Shown: positions 9,499 to 19,205 of the stretch, piece by piece
How the letters are laid out: the number at the start of each line of letters is the position of its first letter
Position numbering within the stretch: position 1 is the first letter of the stretch
DNA from: Ketobacter sp. MCCC 1A13808
Lineage (GTDB): Bacteria; Pseudomonadota; Gammaproteobacteria; Pseudomonadales; Ketobacteraceae
DNA length: 64,000 nucleotides
NCBI RefSeq assembly: GCF_009746715.1
Contig: NZ_VRKW01000002.1
Span: 124,001 to 188,000, forward strand
Direction of reading: 5' to 3'
Made by a program: the position numbers and the translations under genes
Notes under the pieces: model-generated
Databases searched by the model: none
What the model saw: the letters and a program-made list of their open reading frames with translations, nothing else
Told to the model about the DNA's origin: nothing

Positions 9499-10233
9499 CT
9501 AAAGGGGGATTGAATTCAGATACGCTGCGGCCGATTTTCCCAATGTCTGCAAACACTGGACTGACGCGTCTTCCTCCGCGCGCTTGCTGGTGCCGCTATC
9601 GCTGACATCTGATTTCAGTTTCGCCGTCTGCACTTTCGCCATGATCGAATTAGTAAACGGCAGCAATCCGGATTGCGTATCCAGCAACGCAATCTCGCAG
9701 TTGGCATAGGCTTTTACATTGTCTCCGGCAGCGTTCCCCACCGTGAACACGTTACTGTTCACACTAAAGATCACCAGCAGGTGAACCTGCAGACGCAATG
9801 CGGCTTCTCGCATTTGCGCCAGAGACAGTTGATCTGCAGCAAAAAAATCCGGCAGCGGAACGGCGCGGTTAACCCGGTCGGATGCCAACACGCTGTCGCG
9901 CATGGTTTGTTTTAGTTTTTGCTGGAAATCAACATACTCCTCGGAGCGCTCGAATCGATCACCAAAATAGCGCTCGCCCAACCGATCATTGGGTAATTGC
10001 AAAAATGCGGTGTTGGTGCGGGTGACCAGCCGGATTTTGGAAAACAGTAATTTACTGGCGTCTTCGTTACTCATATGGGGCCGGTCAGGTGCAAACAGCG
10101 CGTTCGGATGAGGTATAACTGCTGCCTCTGAAGGCGCCCCGACAGCCCCCTTATCTGAATCGTATTTCGATGCAGACCACGCGCTCGCACTGGCCAATAA
10201 CAACAGGAAACTGAAAAACGTCACTTTTCTCAT
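9499..10233 (-). CDS. Unrecognised exported protein
   Basis: 244 aa with a clear signal peptide (MRKVTFFSFLLLLASASAWS, cleavage near AWSA). The mature protein is mixed alpha/beta: an internal strand LQVHLLVIFSVNSNVFTV (about 148-165) suggests a core strand, and CEIALLDTQSGLLPF follows. It faintly recalls secreted proteins that report on compound degradation in lipoprotein families, but I cannot assign a family. It lies between fbp and pgpA on the same strand, 37 bases after pgpA, so it may be the last gene of the pgpA transcript. Function unknown. Confidence 0.7.
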   Translation of the reverse strand: MRKVTFFSFLLLLASASAWSASKYDSDKGAVGAPSEAAVIPHPNALFAPDRPHMSNEDASKLLFSKIRLVTRTNTAFLQLPNDRLGERYFGDRFERSEEYVDFQQKLKQTMRDSVLASDRVNRAVPLPDFFAADQLSLAQMREAALRLQVHLLVIFSVNSNVFTVGNAAGDNVKAYANCEIALLDTQSGLLPFTNSIMAKVQTAKLKSDVSDSGTSKRAEEDASVQCLQTLGKSAAAYLNSIPL

Positions 10234-10270
10234 AATTTAAGCCAACCTAAACAAACCTTTGGATTCAATG

Positions 10271-10750
10271 TTATAGCGCAACTATTTGTACAATTATGTG
10301 TAGCACAGCCCAGGCGACTAGCCCTGCCGCGATGTCATCCACCATAATGCCCACCCCCCCCTTGACGTTACGGTCCAGGTAGCGGATGGGCCAGGGTTTC
10401 CAGATATCGAACAACCGGAACAGGACAAATCCTGTCAACATCCAATACCAGGTCGCAGGGATCAGAAACATGGTGATCCAATATCCCACGAACTCATCCC
10501 AGACAATGGCCTTGTGGTCGTGCACTCCCCAATCCCTGGAGGTTTTGTCGCAAATATAGAAGCCAACCAGGGTTGCGACTATCAATACCACAAAATAGAC
10601 AATGTTATCGAGCTGCGAAAGGGGCCAATACAACACCATGGCCACTAAAGTACCCCAGGTGCCGGGTGCTTTGGCAGCGGCTCCGCTGCCTAAACCGATG
10701 GCTAAAAGGTGTATCGGGTTTTTGAAAGCACTGGCCGGGACGGAGTTCAT
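10271..10750 (-). CDS. pgpA: Phosphatidylglycerophosphatase A
   Basis: 159 aa. It matches PgpA throughout: NPIHLLAIGLGSGAAAKAPG at 12-31, DWGVHDHKAIVWDEFVGYWI near 73-92, and FRLFDIWKPWPIRYLDR followed by GGVGIMVDDIAAGL with the acidic metal ligands. The membrane enzyme dephosphorylates phosphatidylglycerophosphate to phosphatidylglycerol. As in many gammaproteobacteria it follows thiL (49 bases) in the nrdR-rib-nusB-thiL-pgpA group, a conserved order without a shared pathway. Confidence 0.95.
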   Translation of the reverse strand: MNSVPASAFKNPIHLLAIGLGSGAAAKAPGTWGTLVAMVLYWPLSQLDNIVYFVVLIVATLVGFYICDKTSRDWGVHDHKAIVWDEFVGYWITMFLIPATWYWMLTGFVLFRLFDIWKPWPIRYLDRNVKGGVGIMVDDIAAGLVAWAVLHIIVQIVAL

Positions 10751-10799
10751 TAATACACTATCTCATTGTTTTAATTTGATTTTCAGGCCGTAGCCCAGA

Positions 10800-11825
10800 C
10801 TAGAAATGGCTAAATCCACCCGCTTCTAAGGGCTTGCCCGGAGCACTGATATCGTACAAACCGGACTGCGCCACTACCTGTCCGATGCGACTGATTGGCA
10901 CCTTCAATAATTCCGACAAACGCTGGATTTCTTCCCGCTGTGACGGCTTTGCTGTAAAGCACAACTCATAATCATCCCCCCAGGTGAGGGCAAAAAAGCG
11001 CGCTTGCTCCAGTTCCGGCGGTTCAAAACCAATGGTTTTCAAACCTTCCGGATTTTGCAGCGCCGGAGCAATGGGAATGGACTCCAGATCCAGCATGGCA
11101 CCGACCTGGCTCTGGTTCAGGATGTGATTTAAGTCAGCCAGCAGGCCATCGGAAATATCAATGCAGGCATTGGCAAGCCCAAGCAACCCCCGGCCCAGGT
11201 TCATTCTGGGCATCGGGCGGTTGATCCGTTGAATGGCTTCCAGCAAATCTTCTGTCAGCCGGGGGTGCTGATGTGTTTTTGCTGTTGCCTGTTGTTGCAG
11301 CAGCTTCAATCCAACAGCGGCACCGCCCAGATACCCGGATACGTAGATATCGTCATCGACGCGGGCAGCCCCACGCAACAGGCTGCGATTCTTTTCCACC
11401 AGCCCCATCACTTGAATCGACACCGTGAGCGGGCCCCGTGTGGTATCTCCCCCGATTAGGCGTACCGGGATATCACGGATCAAGGCGGATAAGCCCTGAC
11501 AGAACTCCGATATCCATTGAGTGGAGGGATCGGGCAAAGTAAGACAAAGCGTGAACCAGGCGGGTTCAGCTCCCATCGCGGCCAGGTCACTGAGATTCAC
11601 CGCCAGCGCCTTGTAACCGATATCGAAAGCCCCGGTGTTATCTGGAAAGTGGACTCCCTGCACCAACGTATCGGTTGAAATCGCTAACTGCTTGCCCGCA
11701 GGCACCGACACCAGCGCACAATCATCACCAATCCCCAAATCCACCGCAACGGACACGTTTTCCATGGCCAGGCGCTTAAAATGTGTTTCGATCAATGCAA
11801 ACTCATTCACCCCATGCCACCGCAT
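10800..11825 (-). CDS. thiL: Thiamine-monophosphate kinase
   Basis: 341 aa. ThiL hallmarks are visible: GIGDDCALVSVPAGKQLAIS near 31-50, the SDLAAMGAEPAWFTL segment, LIGGDTTRGPLTVSI, CIDISDGLLADLNHIL and WGDDYELCFT. It phosphorylates thiamine monophosphate to the cofactor thiamine diphosphate. Its start lies two bases after the nusB stop, so the genes are probably translationally linked. The N-terminus (MRWHGVNEFALIE) is a few residues longer than usual; a start nearer NEFALIE is possible but no better codon is evident. Confidence 0.95.
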   Translation of the reverse strand: MRWHGVNEFALIETHFKRLAMENVSVAVDLGIGDDCALVSVPAGKQLAISTDTLVQGVHFPDNTGAFDIGYKALAVNLSDLAAMGAEPAWFTLCLTLPDPSTQWISEFCQGLSALIRDIPVRLIGGDTTRGPLTVSIQVMGLVEKNRSLLRGAARVDDDIYVSGYLGGAAVGLKLLQQQATAKTHQHPRLTEDLLEAIQRINRPMPRMNLGRGLLGLANACIDISDGLLADLNHILNQSQVGAMLDLESIPIAPALQNPEGLKTIGFEPPELEQARFFALTWGDDYELCFTAKPSQREEIQRLSELLKVPISRIGQVVAQSGLYDISAPGKPLEAGGFSHF

Positions 11826-11827
11826 TC

Positions 11828-12418
11828 CTACTCCGTTGGTTTAGTGTCGGTTTGATCCGACTTTTGCTTGTAAGAGATTTTCGATTTTGCTTTAAGCTGA
11901 ATTTTTCTGCTTCCACTTTTCACTTCAGCTTCTGGCGCTTTGTCCGCGTCGGGCTCCGCAGCGGCTTTCGGCTCCGCCTTTACTTCCAGAACACGCAGCT
12001 TTTGCGCCACCCTGTCCAACACGCCGTTCACGTATTTATGACTCTCCGTTGCACCAAAATATTTTGCTAATTCGATGCCTTCATTGATTGCCACTTTATA
12101 GGGAACATCCACCCGCTTACTTAATTCATAGGTGCCAATACGCAAAATTGCCAGTTCAACCTGATCCAGATCCTTTAATTCCCGATCCAAAAAAGGGATG
12201 AAATAACCGTCCAGCTCATTGATGCATTTGGGGATCTCGTGCAACAGCTCGTGAAAATACGCGCTGTCGGTCTTGCGCAAATCATTATCCACCCTGAACT
12301 GGGTTTCAATTTCGCGTAGATTCGCGCCCGTCATCTGCCATTGATACAACGCCTGCACAGTAAAACGACGGGCTTTGCGTCGTGCTGCGTGCGCGGGTTT
12401 TTGGCTTTGGGATTTCAT
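11828..12418 (-). CDS. nusB: Transcription antitermination protein NusB with charged C-terminal tail
   Basis: 196 aa; NusB is normally about 140 aa. The NusB fold occupies about 12-150 ([62 protein letters not shown]). The last 45 residues are a low-complexity Lys/Glu/Ala tail with no relative I recognise. NusB binds boxA RNA with S10 (NusE) for rRNA antitermination. It sits 20 bases after ribH and two bases before thiL, the standard order. Confidence 0.95.
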   Translation of the reverse strand: MKSQSQKPAHAARRKARRFTVQALYQWQMTGANLREIETQFRVDNDLRKTDSAYFHELLHEIPKCINELDGYFIPFLDRELKDLDQVELAILRIGTYELSKRVDVPYKVAINEGIELAKYFGATESHKYVNGVLDRVAQKLRVLEVKAEPKAAAEPDADKAPEAEVKSGSRKIQLKAKSKISYKQKSDQTDTKPTE

Positions 12419-12437
12419 GATATCGGTCCAGCCTCAG

Positions 12438-12908
12438 TTACAGAGCGCGCAGCAAACTAACCATTTCCAACGCACCGATCGCTGCATCTGCGCCTTTGTT
12501 ACCGGCCTTAGTGCCGGAACGCTCAATTGCCTGTTCGATGGTATCGGTGGTCAACACACCAAAAGAAACCGGAATATCGCTATCCAGCATCACGTTTGCC
12601 ACGCCTTTGGTACACTCACCGGCCACAAAATCAAAATGCGGCGTTCCGCCACGAATCACAGCGCCTAATGCAATGATGGCATCCGGCTTGCGCTTCTTCG
12701 CGACCTGCTTCACTGCCAGGGGCATCTCGAATGCACCGGGCACACGGATAATTTCAATATTAGTTTCGCTAACACCGTGCCGCGCCAACGCATCCAGCGC
12801 GCCACTCAACAGGCTTTCCACAACAAAACTGTTAAAGCGCGCCACCACAATCGCGAACTTCGCGTCGGTTGCACAAAAATCACCTTCCAAAACCGTTACC
12901 TTTGTCAT
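12438..12908 (-). CDS. ribH: 6,7-dimethyl-8-ribityllumazine synthase
   Basis: 156 aa, standard length. Motifs: [17 protein letters not shown] (18-34), [37 protein letters not shown] with the catalytic His, and [18 protein letters not shown]. It condenses 5-amino-6-ribitylaminouracil with 3,4-dihydroxybutanone 4-phosphate, the penultimate riboflavin step. It follows ribBA by 62 bases and is followed by nusB. Confidence 0.97.
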   Translation of the reverse strand: MTKVTVLEGDFCATDAKFAIVVARFNSFVVESLLSGALDALARHGVSETNIEIIRVPGAFEMPLAVKQVAKKRKPDAIIALGAVIRGGTPHFDFVAGECTKGVANVMLDSDIPVSFGVLTTDTIEQAIERSGTKAGNKGADAAIGALEMVSLLRAL

Positions 12909-12970
12909 CGTTCTAATTACCTTTGTACTTTTAACCGGAATTTAAAAATTAGAGATGCAGGGATTACGCA

Positions 12971-14095
12971 TCAAATATCACTGTCGACGTATTCCACGAT
13001 TTCCAAATCGAAACCCGAGAGCGCGTTAAAGCGCATTGGCGAGCTGAGCAGACGCATTTTGCTCAACCCCAGATCCCGTAAAATCTGCGAGCCGGTGCCG
13101 ATAGTGCGATAAATGCCAGTGCCGTCGCCGGTAGTTTGTCGCGCCGGTTGCCTGCCGGTGGTGAAGCTGTCCACCAGCTCTTCCACGTTGTGTTTTTCGA
13201 ACGAATCGCCCAGCAATAGAATCACACCGGGATCGTCGCTTTTTCCCAGAAAACGTAACGACTTCTGCAGATTCCAGCCGCTGGAGTTTTCTTTAATGGA
13301 CAGCAACAAATCCCGCAACGGATCTGCCACGTGCACACGCACATAAGGGGCTTCTACCTGCGATACATCGCCTTTTACCAGCGCCAGATGCACCTGGCCG
13401 TCGATCAGATCACGGAATAAAGTCAGATTGAACTCCCCGTATTGAGTAGGGAATTTTTCAGTGCGCAGTTTTTCCACGGTGCGCTCGTTTACCGTGCGGT
13501 AATGAATCAGATCGGCAATGGTGCCGATTTTCAGCCCGTGCTCCTGAGCAAAGGCCTCCAGATCCGGGCGCCGGGCCATTGTGCCGTCTTCATTAATAAT
13601 TTCCACAATGACCGAGGACGCTTCAAGGCCAGCCAATCGAGCCAGATCACAGCCAGCTTCCGTATGGCCTGCGCGGCGCAATACACCACCGGGCTGCGCC
13701 ATGATAGGGAAAATATGGCCGGGCTGAACGATGTCCGAGGGCTTGGCGTCACGGGCTACCGCCGCTTGCACTGTGCGGGCGCGATCGCCGGCGGAGATTC
13801 CGGTTGTCACGCCTTCAGTCGCTTCAATAGAGAGCGTGAAGTTGGTCCCGAATTGGGAGCCGTTAGGCCCACTCACCATCAAAGGTAAATTTAATTGTTG
13901 GCAACGTTCACGGGTCATCGTCAAACACACCAACCCACGGGCCTGCTTGATCATGAAATTAATGTCTTCGGGACGCACCATGGTGGAGGCAATCACCAGA
14001 TCGCCTTCATTTTCACGATCTTCATCGTCCATCAAAATCACCATTTTGCCATGGCGAATATCTTCGATCAGTTCTTCAATTGTGTTCAATTGCAT
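12971..14095 (-). CDS. ribBA: 3,4-dihydroxy-2-butanone-4-phosphate synthase with degenerate GTP cyclohydrolase II domain
   Basis: 374 aa in two domains. Residues 1-200 are a complete DHBP synthase (ILMDDEDRENEGDLVIAST with the acidic metal site, FGTNFTLSIEATEGVTTGIS, HTEAGCDLARLAGL), supplying the four-carbon unit for lumazine. Residues 210-374 align with GTP cyclohydrolase II, but the zinc-cysteine region reads VRVHVADPLRDLLLSIKENS, without the usual C-x9-C-x-C ligands, and later motifs are eroded. The second domain is therefore predicted inactive for GTP hydrolysis, a known state in many gammaproteobacteria; a separate ribA elsewhere is expected. Start is 11 bases after ribE. Confidence 0.94.
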   Translation of the reverse strand: MQLNTIEELIEDIRHGKMVILMDDEDRENEGDLVIASTMVRPEDINFMIKQARGLVCLTMTRERCQQLNLPLMVSGPNGSQFGTNFTLSIEATEGVTTGISAGDRARTVQAAVARDAKPSDIVQPGHIFPIMAQPGGVLRRAGHTEAGCDLARLAGLEASSVIVEIINEDGTMARRPDLEAFAQEHGLKIGTIADLIHYRTVNERTVEKLRTEKFPTQYGEFNLTLFRDLIDGQVHLALVKGDVSQVEAPYVRVHVADPLRDLLLSIKENSSGWNLQKSLRFLGKSDDPGVILLLGDSFEKHNVEELVDSFTTGRQPARQTTGDGTGIYRTIGTGSQILRDLGLSKMRLLSSPMRFNALSGFDLEIVEYVDSDI

Positions 14096-14106
14096 AATCT
14101 ATAGGC

Positions 14107-14769
14107 CTACTTTAAAAAACCGTTTTGCGCTAAAAATCCAAGCGTGATATCCCCTTCCTGCTTCGGATCGGCTGCTTTCTCGCCCAACAGTAAGCGTTCC
14201 AGGTAGCGGGCAATGACGTCCACTTCCAGGTTCACCTTCACGCCGGGCTGCCATTGACCGACCGTGGTTTCCTGCACAGTATGGGGGACAATATTCAGAT
14301 CGAACAGGGCTCCGCTGACGGCATTCACTGTCAGACTGATGCCATCCACACAAATGGAGCCTTTGTGTGCAATGTATTTCGCCAGATCATCCGGCGCCTT
14401 TACCTGCAAACGGATGGAGCGGGCATCTTCGTGACGGGAAGCAATTTCACCCAGGCCGTCCACGTGACCGGACACCATATGCCCTCCCAGACGGGTTTGC
14501 GGGGTCAGGGCTTTTTCCAGGTTGACCCTGGAACCGGTCTGCAATTGTTTGAAACTGGTATGAGCCAGGGTTTCCAGGGACACATCAGCCCAAAAACCAT
14601 CACCGGGCAACTGAATCACAGTAAGACAGACACCGTTCACGGCGATACTGTCGCCCAGTTTTACATCCCCCAGATCCAGCTTATGGGTGTTAATGCGCAA
14701 CCGCATATCACCGCCGCGGGGTTCCATATTGGCGATCTTGCCAACGGATTCGATAATTCCCGTAAACAT
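14107..14769 (-). CDS. ribE: Riboflavin synthase alpha chain
   Basis: 220 aa with the two tandem lumazine-binding domains: MFTGIIESVGKI (1-12), GDSIAVNGVCLTV (near 39), GGHMVSGHVDGLGEI (about 95-109) and GSICVDGISLTVNAVSG. It dismutates two lumazines into riboflavin. Its start codon directly abuts the ribD stop, and ribBA starts 11 bases later, so the rib genes form a tight unit. The symbol ribC is also used for this enzyme. Confidence 0.97.
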   Translation of the reverse strand: MFTGIIESVGKIANMEPRGGDMRLRINTHKLDLGDVKLGDSIAVNGVCLTVIQLPGDGFWADVSLETLAHTSFKQLQTGSRVNLEKALTPQTRLGGHMVSGHVDGLGEIASRHEDARSIRLQVKAPDDLAKYIAHKGSICVDGISLTVNAVSGALFDLNIVPHTVQETTVGQWQPGVKVNLEVDVIARYLERLLLGEKAADPKQEGDITLGFLAQNGFLK

Positions 14770-15984
14770 CTATTGGGTCTCCTGGGTAGAAGCGGTCGGC
14801 ACGGCAAGATAGGTCATACGGATGTCCTGCCCGACTGAGCGCGACGCCTTCAATTGCAGGTTTGACGACAGATCACGGGCCTGTGCCATAGTGTCGATTG
14901 CCGGCAGCGCCAACACCGGACGAGCACTGCTGCCCATCAGCATCGGTGCCACATAGCAAATCCACTCATCCGTGAGGCCCTGATCAATAAAGTTACCTGC
15001 CAGCTGTGATCCCGCTTCGACTAACACATCGTTGACCTGACGCTGGGCTAATAATTCCAGTACGGCATCGAGATGGATACCCTGCTTTTTATCCTGACCA
15101 GGCATCTGCATCACTTCGGCACCCGCCATTTCCAGCGCAATGGCTTTTCCTGCATCCAGTTCACGACACAAAATCAAGGTCGCGCCGGGCTGCCTTAAAA
15201 TAGCGGCATCAACCGGCGTACGCAGGGTAGAATCCAGCACGACCCGCAACGGTTGCACCGGATTAACACCTTGCGGCCAGCACCAGCCGGACCATTGGCT
15301 ATCGCCGTCCAGCGCTTGCGGCCAGCTTTGCGGTCTTACCGTCATGGCGGGATTATCGGCTATTACAGTTTCAACACCGGTGACAATGGCCTGCACCCTC
15401 GCCCGCAGGCGCTGCACATCGGCCCGTGACGCCGCGCTGGTAATCCACTGGCTTTCGCCACTGGCCATCGCGGTCCGACCGTCCATGCTCATGGCGGACT
15501 TTACCATCACCCGGGGGCGACCCAAGCGCATACGTTTATTGAATCCGGGATTAATTTGTTCAGCCTGGCTTTGCAGCAAACCGCACGCGGTTTCGATACC
15601 GCCGGCCTGTAGCATATGATGCCCGCGACCGGACACCAGGGGATTGGGATCTTGCATGGCACTGATGACTTTGCCGACACCGGCGTCAATCAGCGCATTC
15701 GCACAGGGAGGCGTTTTGCCTTGATGGCTACAGGGTTCAAGGGAGACATAAGCCGTTGCACCCTTAATATCAAACCCCCGGGCTGCAGCATCGGCAATCG
15801 CATTGACTTCGGCATGGCCCTGACCTGCGGTCTGATGCCAGCCCCGCCCCACTATCTGCCCATTGTTCACCAGCACACAACCCACGCGCGGGTTCGGGTG
15901 TGTCGTGTACAAACCACGCCAGGCCAAGCGAATTGCTTCAGCCATAAATCGGTGGTCGGCAGCGTTAAAGAGCGTTGAGGTCAT
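14770..15984 (-). CDS. ribD: Bifunctional riboflavin deaminase/reductase
   Basis: 404 aa. The N-terminal deaminase carries the zinc signature HAEVNAI (near 58) and SLEPCSHQGKTPPCANALI. The C-terminal reductase carries KSAMSMDGRTAMASGESQWI, RVVLDSTLRTP and VLVEAGSQLAGNFIDQGLTD. It catalyses the second and third steps of riboflavin synthesis from the GTP-derived pyrimidine. It lies 52 bases after nrdR and abuts ribE. Slightly longer than the E. coli enzyme (367 aa), mainly in the reductase domain. Confidence 0.96.
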   Translation of the reverse strand: MTSTLFNAADHRFMAEAIRLAWRGLYTTHPNPRVGCVLVNNGQIVGRGWHQTAGQGHAEVNAIADAAARGFDIKGATAYVSLEPCSHQGKTPPCANALIDAGVGKVISAMQDPNPLVSGRGHHMLQAGGIETACGLLQSQAEQINPGFNKRMRLGRPRVMVKSAMSMDGRTAMASGESQWITSAASRADVQRLRARVQAIVTGVETVIADNPAMTVRPQSWPQALDGDSQWSGWCWPQGVNPVQPLRVVLDSTLRTPVDAAILRQPGATLILCRELDAGKAIALEMAGAEVMQMPGQDKKQGIHLDAVLELLAQRQVNDVLVEAGSQLAGNFIDQGLTDEWICYVAPMLMGSSARPVLALPAIDTMAQARDLSSNLQLKASRSVGQDIRMTYLAVPTASTQETQ

Positions 15985-16036
15985 GGAGTCGGGCCAGTAC
16001 CGGAAAAAACGGTCGCAGAGTATACCACAAGAGGGC

Positions 16037-16510
16037 TTATTTCACCCCCGTTACAGTGCCATTCTTCTGCAACCGGGCGATCTCATCTGAAAACTGGCTA
16101 AGGTCTTGAAAATCACGGTAAACCGAGGCGAATCGCACATAAGCCACCTGATCCAGATCGCGCAACGCATTCATCACATCCTCACCAATGCGCCGCGATG
16201 GCAGCTCCCGCTCACCGGTGGCCCGCAGCTTGTGGCAAATCTTGTTAATCGCCAGCTCCACCTCTTCCACACTCACCGGACGCTTTTCTAAAGCCCGGTG
16301 GATGCCGCTGCGCAGCTTGTTTTCGTCGAACGGCTCGCGGGTACCATCGGATTTCACCACTTTGGGTAACATCAGCTCGGCACTTTCATAGGTTGTGAAA
16401 CGTTCATTACAGGCCAGACACTCTCGGCGGCGACGCACCTGATTGCCTTCCGCCACCAAACGCGAATCGATGACCTTGGTATCGTCCGTATTACAAAAGG
16501 GGCAATGCAT
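16037..16510 (-). CDS. nrdR: Transcriptional repressor NrdR
   Basis: 157 aa. The N-terminal zinc ribbon [17 protein letters not shown] with the second pair CLAC is complete, followed by the ATP-cone domain ([20 protein letters not shown] at about 48-67). NrdR represses ribonucleotide reductase operons by sensing ATP/dATP at NrdR boxes. It is the promoter-proximal gene of the leftward rib-nusB-thiL-pgpA series, the usual gammaproteobacterial order. No NrdR box was recognised just upstream. Confidence 0.97.
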   Translation of the reverse strand: MHCPFCNTDDTKVIDSRLVAEGNQVRRRRECLACNERFTTYESAELMLPKVVKSDGTREPFDENKLRSGIHRALEKRPVSVEEVELAINKICHKLRATGERELPSRRIGEDVMNALRDLDQVAYVRFASVYRDFQDLSQFSDEIARLQKNGTVTGVK

Positions 16511-16630
16511 GGCGGGTAGCGTCCTATAAGAGAGTCAGGGTCTGAAGTTCAGGGTCGGGAATCGGTGTAGATTGGAGCTGATAATACCCTAGCCCGCCAA
16601 GGAAAAACCAGTGCACCTCCGGCGAACCCG

Positions 16631-17101
16631 CTATAAAGCGTGTTCCGACACCGCGATAGCGGTCTTATCCACCACTTTGCGCATGACAAAGCTGGAATGC
16701 ACCCCCGACACCCCTTCGATACGGGTTAATTTACCCAACAAAAAGCGCTGATAATGATCCATATCTTCCACCACCACTTTCAGAATGTAATCCGCGCTTT
16801 GTCCGGTGATCAGATAACAGGACTGCACCTCGCTGAATTCCGCCACGGCCGATTCAAAATGCGCGAACCGCTCCGGGGTGTGCTTGTCCATTGAAATATT
16901 AATCAACGCAGTCATTTTCAGACCCAGTTTGACCTCATCCAGCAATCCCACATACCCGCGGATAAAGCCCTCCTCCTCCAACTGACGTACCCGGCGCAAA
17001 CAAGGGGAAGGCGACAAACCAATACGGTCCGCCAGATCCTGGTTACTGATACGTCCGTCCTGCTGTAAAACCTCTAAAATCTGTCGATCATAACGGTCCA
17101 T
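16631..17101 (-). CDS. Lrp/AsnC-family transcriptional regulator
   Basis: 156 aa from ATG at 17101. An in-frame TTG nine bases earlier is possible, but the ATG gives MDRYDRQILEVLQQDGRISN, the canonical N-terminus. An HTH (SNQDLADRIGLSPSPCLRRV) occupies about 19-38 and is followed by an AsnC/RAM ligand-binding domain (LKMTALINISMDKH, SCYLITGQSADYILKVVVED). It diverges from leuA across a 319-base spacer, so it may control leuA in response to leucine or another amino acid; that is inferred from position only. Confidence 0.92.
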   Translation of the reverse strand: MDRYDRQILEVLQQDGRISNQDLADRIGLSPSPCLRRVRQLEEEGFIRGYVGLLDEVKLGLKMTALINISMDKHTPERFAHFESAVAEFSEVQSCYLITGQSADYILKVVVEDMDHYQRFLLGKLTRIEGVSGVHSSFVMRKVVDKTAIAVSEHAL

Positions 17102-17420
17102 TGCGCCCAAACCTCACCCAAAAGCAATTAATACCCAATTTATAGCACATCAAAGCAATATAATTCCAACAAGACACCAAATTAGCGCTATTTTAGCAAT
17201 CAAATTTCACTCGGCTTCCCCTACACTTCTTTCCTATCAGGTCATCGCCTGAGCTGAAGAAAAAGGGCGGACTCACAAGGTCCGCTCTATCTCGACAGCC
17301 ACTCACTCACAAGGTGGGAAAATCTGGAACGGCAACTCAATCCGATCCCGGGCAGACCTGTTGACAAAGACGCACAACCTAAAGTCCCGAAATCAGACCC
17401 AACTATATACCGGAGCAACC
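17102..17420. other. Divergent spacer between lrp-type gene and leuA
   Basis: 319 bases presumably holding both promoters and the leuA leader. AT-rich sequence lies at about 17130-17215. A perfect 6-bp stem (GCGGAC at 17267-17272, GTCCGC at 17280-17285, 7-nt loop) is present in the leuA leader but no T-run follows, so it is not a convincing attenuator. No leucine-rich leader peptide was seen. An in-frame TTG at 17361 could start leuA early, but GGAG at 17412-17415 favours the ATG at 17421. Confidence 0.5.
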
Positions 17421-19085
17421 ATGTCATTCGATCATCGCAAATACAGCCCCTATTTGCCGGTGCAATTACCCGACCGCACCTGGCCCGACAAGGTCATCAA
17501 CCAAGCACCCGCCTGGTGCAGCGTTGACCTGCGCGACGGCAACCAAGCCCTGATCGAACCCATGACGGTGGATGAGAAAAAACGCCTATTCACGCTGCTG
17601 GTAAAAGTCGGTTTCAAAGAAATCGAAGTGGGGTTTCCCGCCGCCTCGCAACCGGATTTCGATTTTGTCCGCGCCTTGATTGAAGAAGACATGATTCCGG
17701 ACGACGTCACCATCCAGGTGTTAACCCAGTCCCGCCCGGAGTTGATCGAGCGATCTTTTGTGGCGTTGAAAGGTGCCAAGCAAGCGATTGTACATTTATA
17801 TAATTCCACCTCCCCCGTGCAGCGGGAGCAGGTATTCGGATTGGATAAAGCCGGCATCACCGAGATCGCTGTCAAAGGCGCACAGAAAGTGTTAGATGAA
17901 TCCCGCCAATACCCGGGCACCCGCTGGCAGTTCCAGTATTCACCGGAAAGCTATACCAGCACCGAACCGGAGTATGCAGTAGACATCTGTAGCGCCGTCA
18001 TCAACGTATGGCAACCGGACGCCGACAACAAAGTCATTATTAATCTGCCTGCCACCGTGGAGGTCACCACCCCCAACGTGTACGCAGATCAGATCGAACA
18101 TTTTTGTCGTCACGTGAATCAGCGTGACAACGTTATTATCAGCCTGCATACCCACAACGACCGTGGCTGCGGTGTCGCCGCCGGTGAATTAGGCGTGATG
18201 GCCGGTGCCGACCGTGTAGAAGGCACCCTGCTGGGCAACGGCGAGCGCACCGGCAATATGGACATCGTCACCATGGCGATGAACCTGTACAGCCGCGGCG
18301 TTGATCCTGAACTGGATCTGAGCGGCATGGATGAAATCATCAGCGTGGTGCAGGATGTGACTAAAATCGAAGTCCACCCCCGCCACCCTTATGCAGGCGA
18401 ATTGGTTTACACCGCGTTTTCCGGCAGCCACCAGGATGCCATCCGCAAATGCTTAACCAAACGCAATAAAGACGATCTTTGGGATGTAGCCTATCTGCCC
18501 ATCGACCCGCTGGATCTGGGCCGCAGCTATGAAGCAGTGGTTCGGATCAACAGCCAGTCCGGCAAAGGTGGCGTGGCGTTTGTATTGGAAAAAGATCACG
18601 GCATTTGCATACCGCGCTGGATGCAGATTTCGTTGAGCAAAATTGTGCAGGAAGATGCAGAGAGCAGCGCGGCGGAGATTTCTTCGCAACGCATCTGGGA
18701 GCTATTCCAGCAACACTTTATGGCAACCCGGCCAATGTCGGTGGTGTCTTATAAATTGCAGCACATTGAGCAGGAAGAAATCAGTTTCGTACTGGAACAC
18801 AACGGTGAAAAAACCACGGTCAACGCGGTGGGTAAAGGCGCATTATCAGCCTTTTGCAGCGGACTGAATCAACACTTCGGCATTCATCTGGATGTGCTGG
18901 ATTTTGAAGAGCACAGCCTGCAACACTCCAGCGACAGCGAAGCGGTTGCCATGGTGCAGGTGAATTGCCTGGGCGAACGCCACCAGGGCGCAGCGATCCA
19001 CGCCGATTCTTTGTTTGCTTCGATGAACGCCATTATCGGCGCGGTGAATCAGGCAATGCAGCAAAAAGAAGTGAGTGTTGCCTGA
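17421..19085 (+). CDS. leuA: 2-isopropylmalate synthase (long type)
   Basis: 554 aa from ATG 17421, preceded by GGAG at proper spacing. The catalytic TIM barrel shows SVDLRDGNQALIEPM (about 34-48), the metal ligands ISLHTHNDRGCG and GTLLGNGERTGNMDIVTMAM. The C-terminal LeuA dimer regulatory domain includes AVGKGALSAFCSGLN. It condenses acetyl-CoA with 2-oxoisovalerate, the committed and usually leucine-inhibited step of leucine synthesis. It stands alone; leuCDB are not in the window. Confidence 0.95.
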   Translation: MSFDHRKYSPYLPVQLPDRTWPDKVINQAPAWCSVDLRDGNQALIEPMTVDEKKRLFTLLVKVGFKEIEVGFPAASQPDFDFVRALIEEDMIPDDVTIQVLTQSRPELIERSFVALKGAKQAIVHLYNSTSPVQREQVFGLDKAGITEIAVKGAQKVLDESRQYPGTRWQFQYSPESYTSTEPEYAVDICSAVINVWQPDADNKVIINLPATVEVTTPNVYADQIEHFCRHVNQRDNVIISLHTHNDRGCGVAAGELGVMAGADRVEGTLLGNGERTGNMDIVTMAMNLYSRGVDPELDLSGMDEIISVVQDVTKIEVHPRHPYAGELVYTAFSGSHQDAIRKCLTKRNKDDLWDVAYLPIDPLDLGRSYEAVVRINSQSGKGGVAFVLEKDHGICIPRWMQISLSKIVQEDAESSAAEISSQRIWELFQQHFMATRPMSVVSYKLQHIEQEEISFVLEHNGEKTTVNAVGKGALSAFCSGLNQHFGIHLDVLDFEEHSLQHSSDSEAVAMVQVNCLGERHQGAAIHADSLFASMNAIIGAVNQAMQQKEVSVA

Positions 19086-19205
19086 TTTCAGGTTGTGTAA
19101 TTTGAAAGAATTACTATTTAGAAAGGCTCTAATAGAAGGGCTACTAATAAATAGAGCCACTAACAATTAAAGCGGCTATTAAATAAAGATACTCAGTTAA
19201 AAATG

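Noticed and set aside
14096-14106. FMN riboswitch ahead of ribBA
   Set aside because: Only 11 bases separate ribE and ribBA, too short for the element, and none was seen upstream of nrdR.
14254-14838. 194-codon frame opposite ribE/ribD
   Set aside because: Antisense shadow of two conserved riboflavin genes.
17267-17285. leuA attenuator hairpin
   Set aside because: A short stem without a T-run and without a leucine-rich leader peptide.
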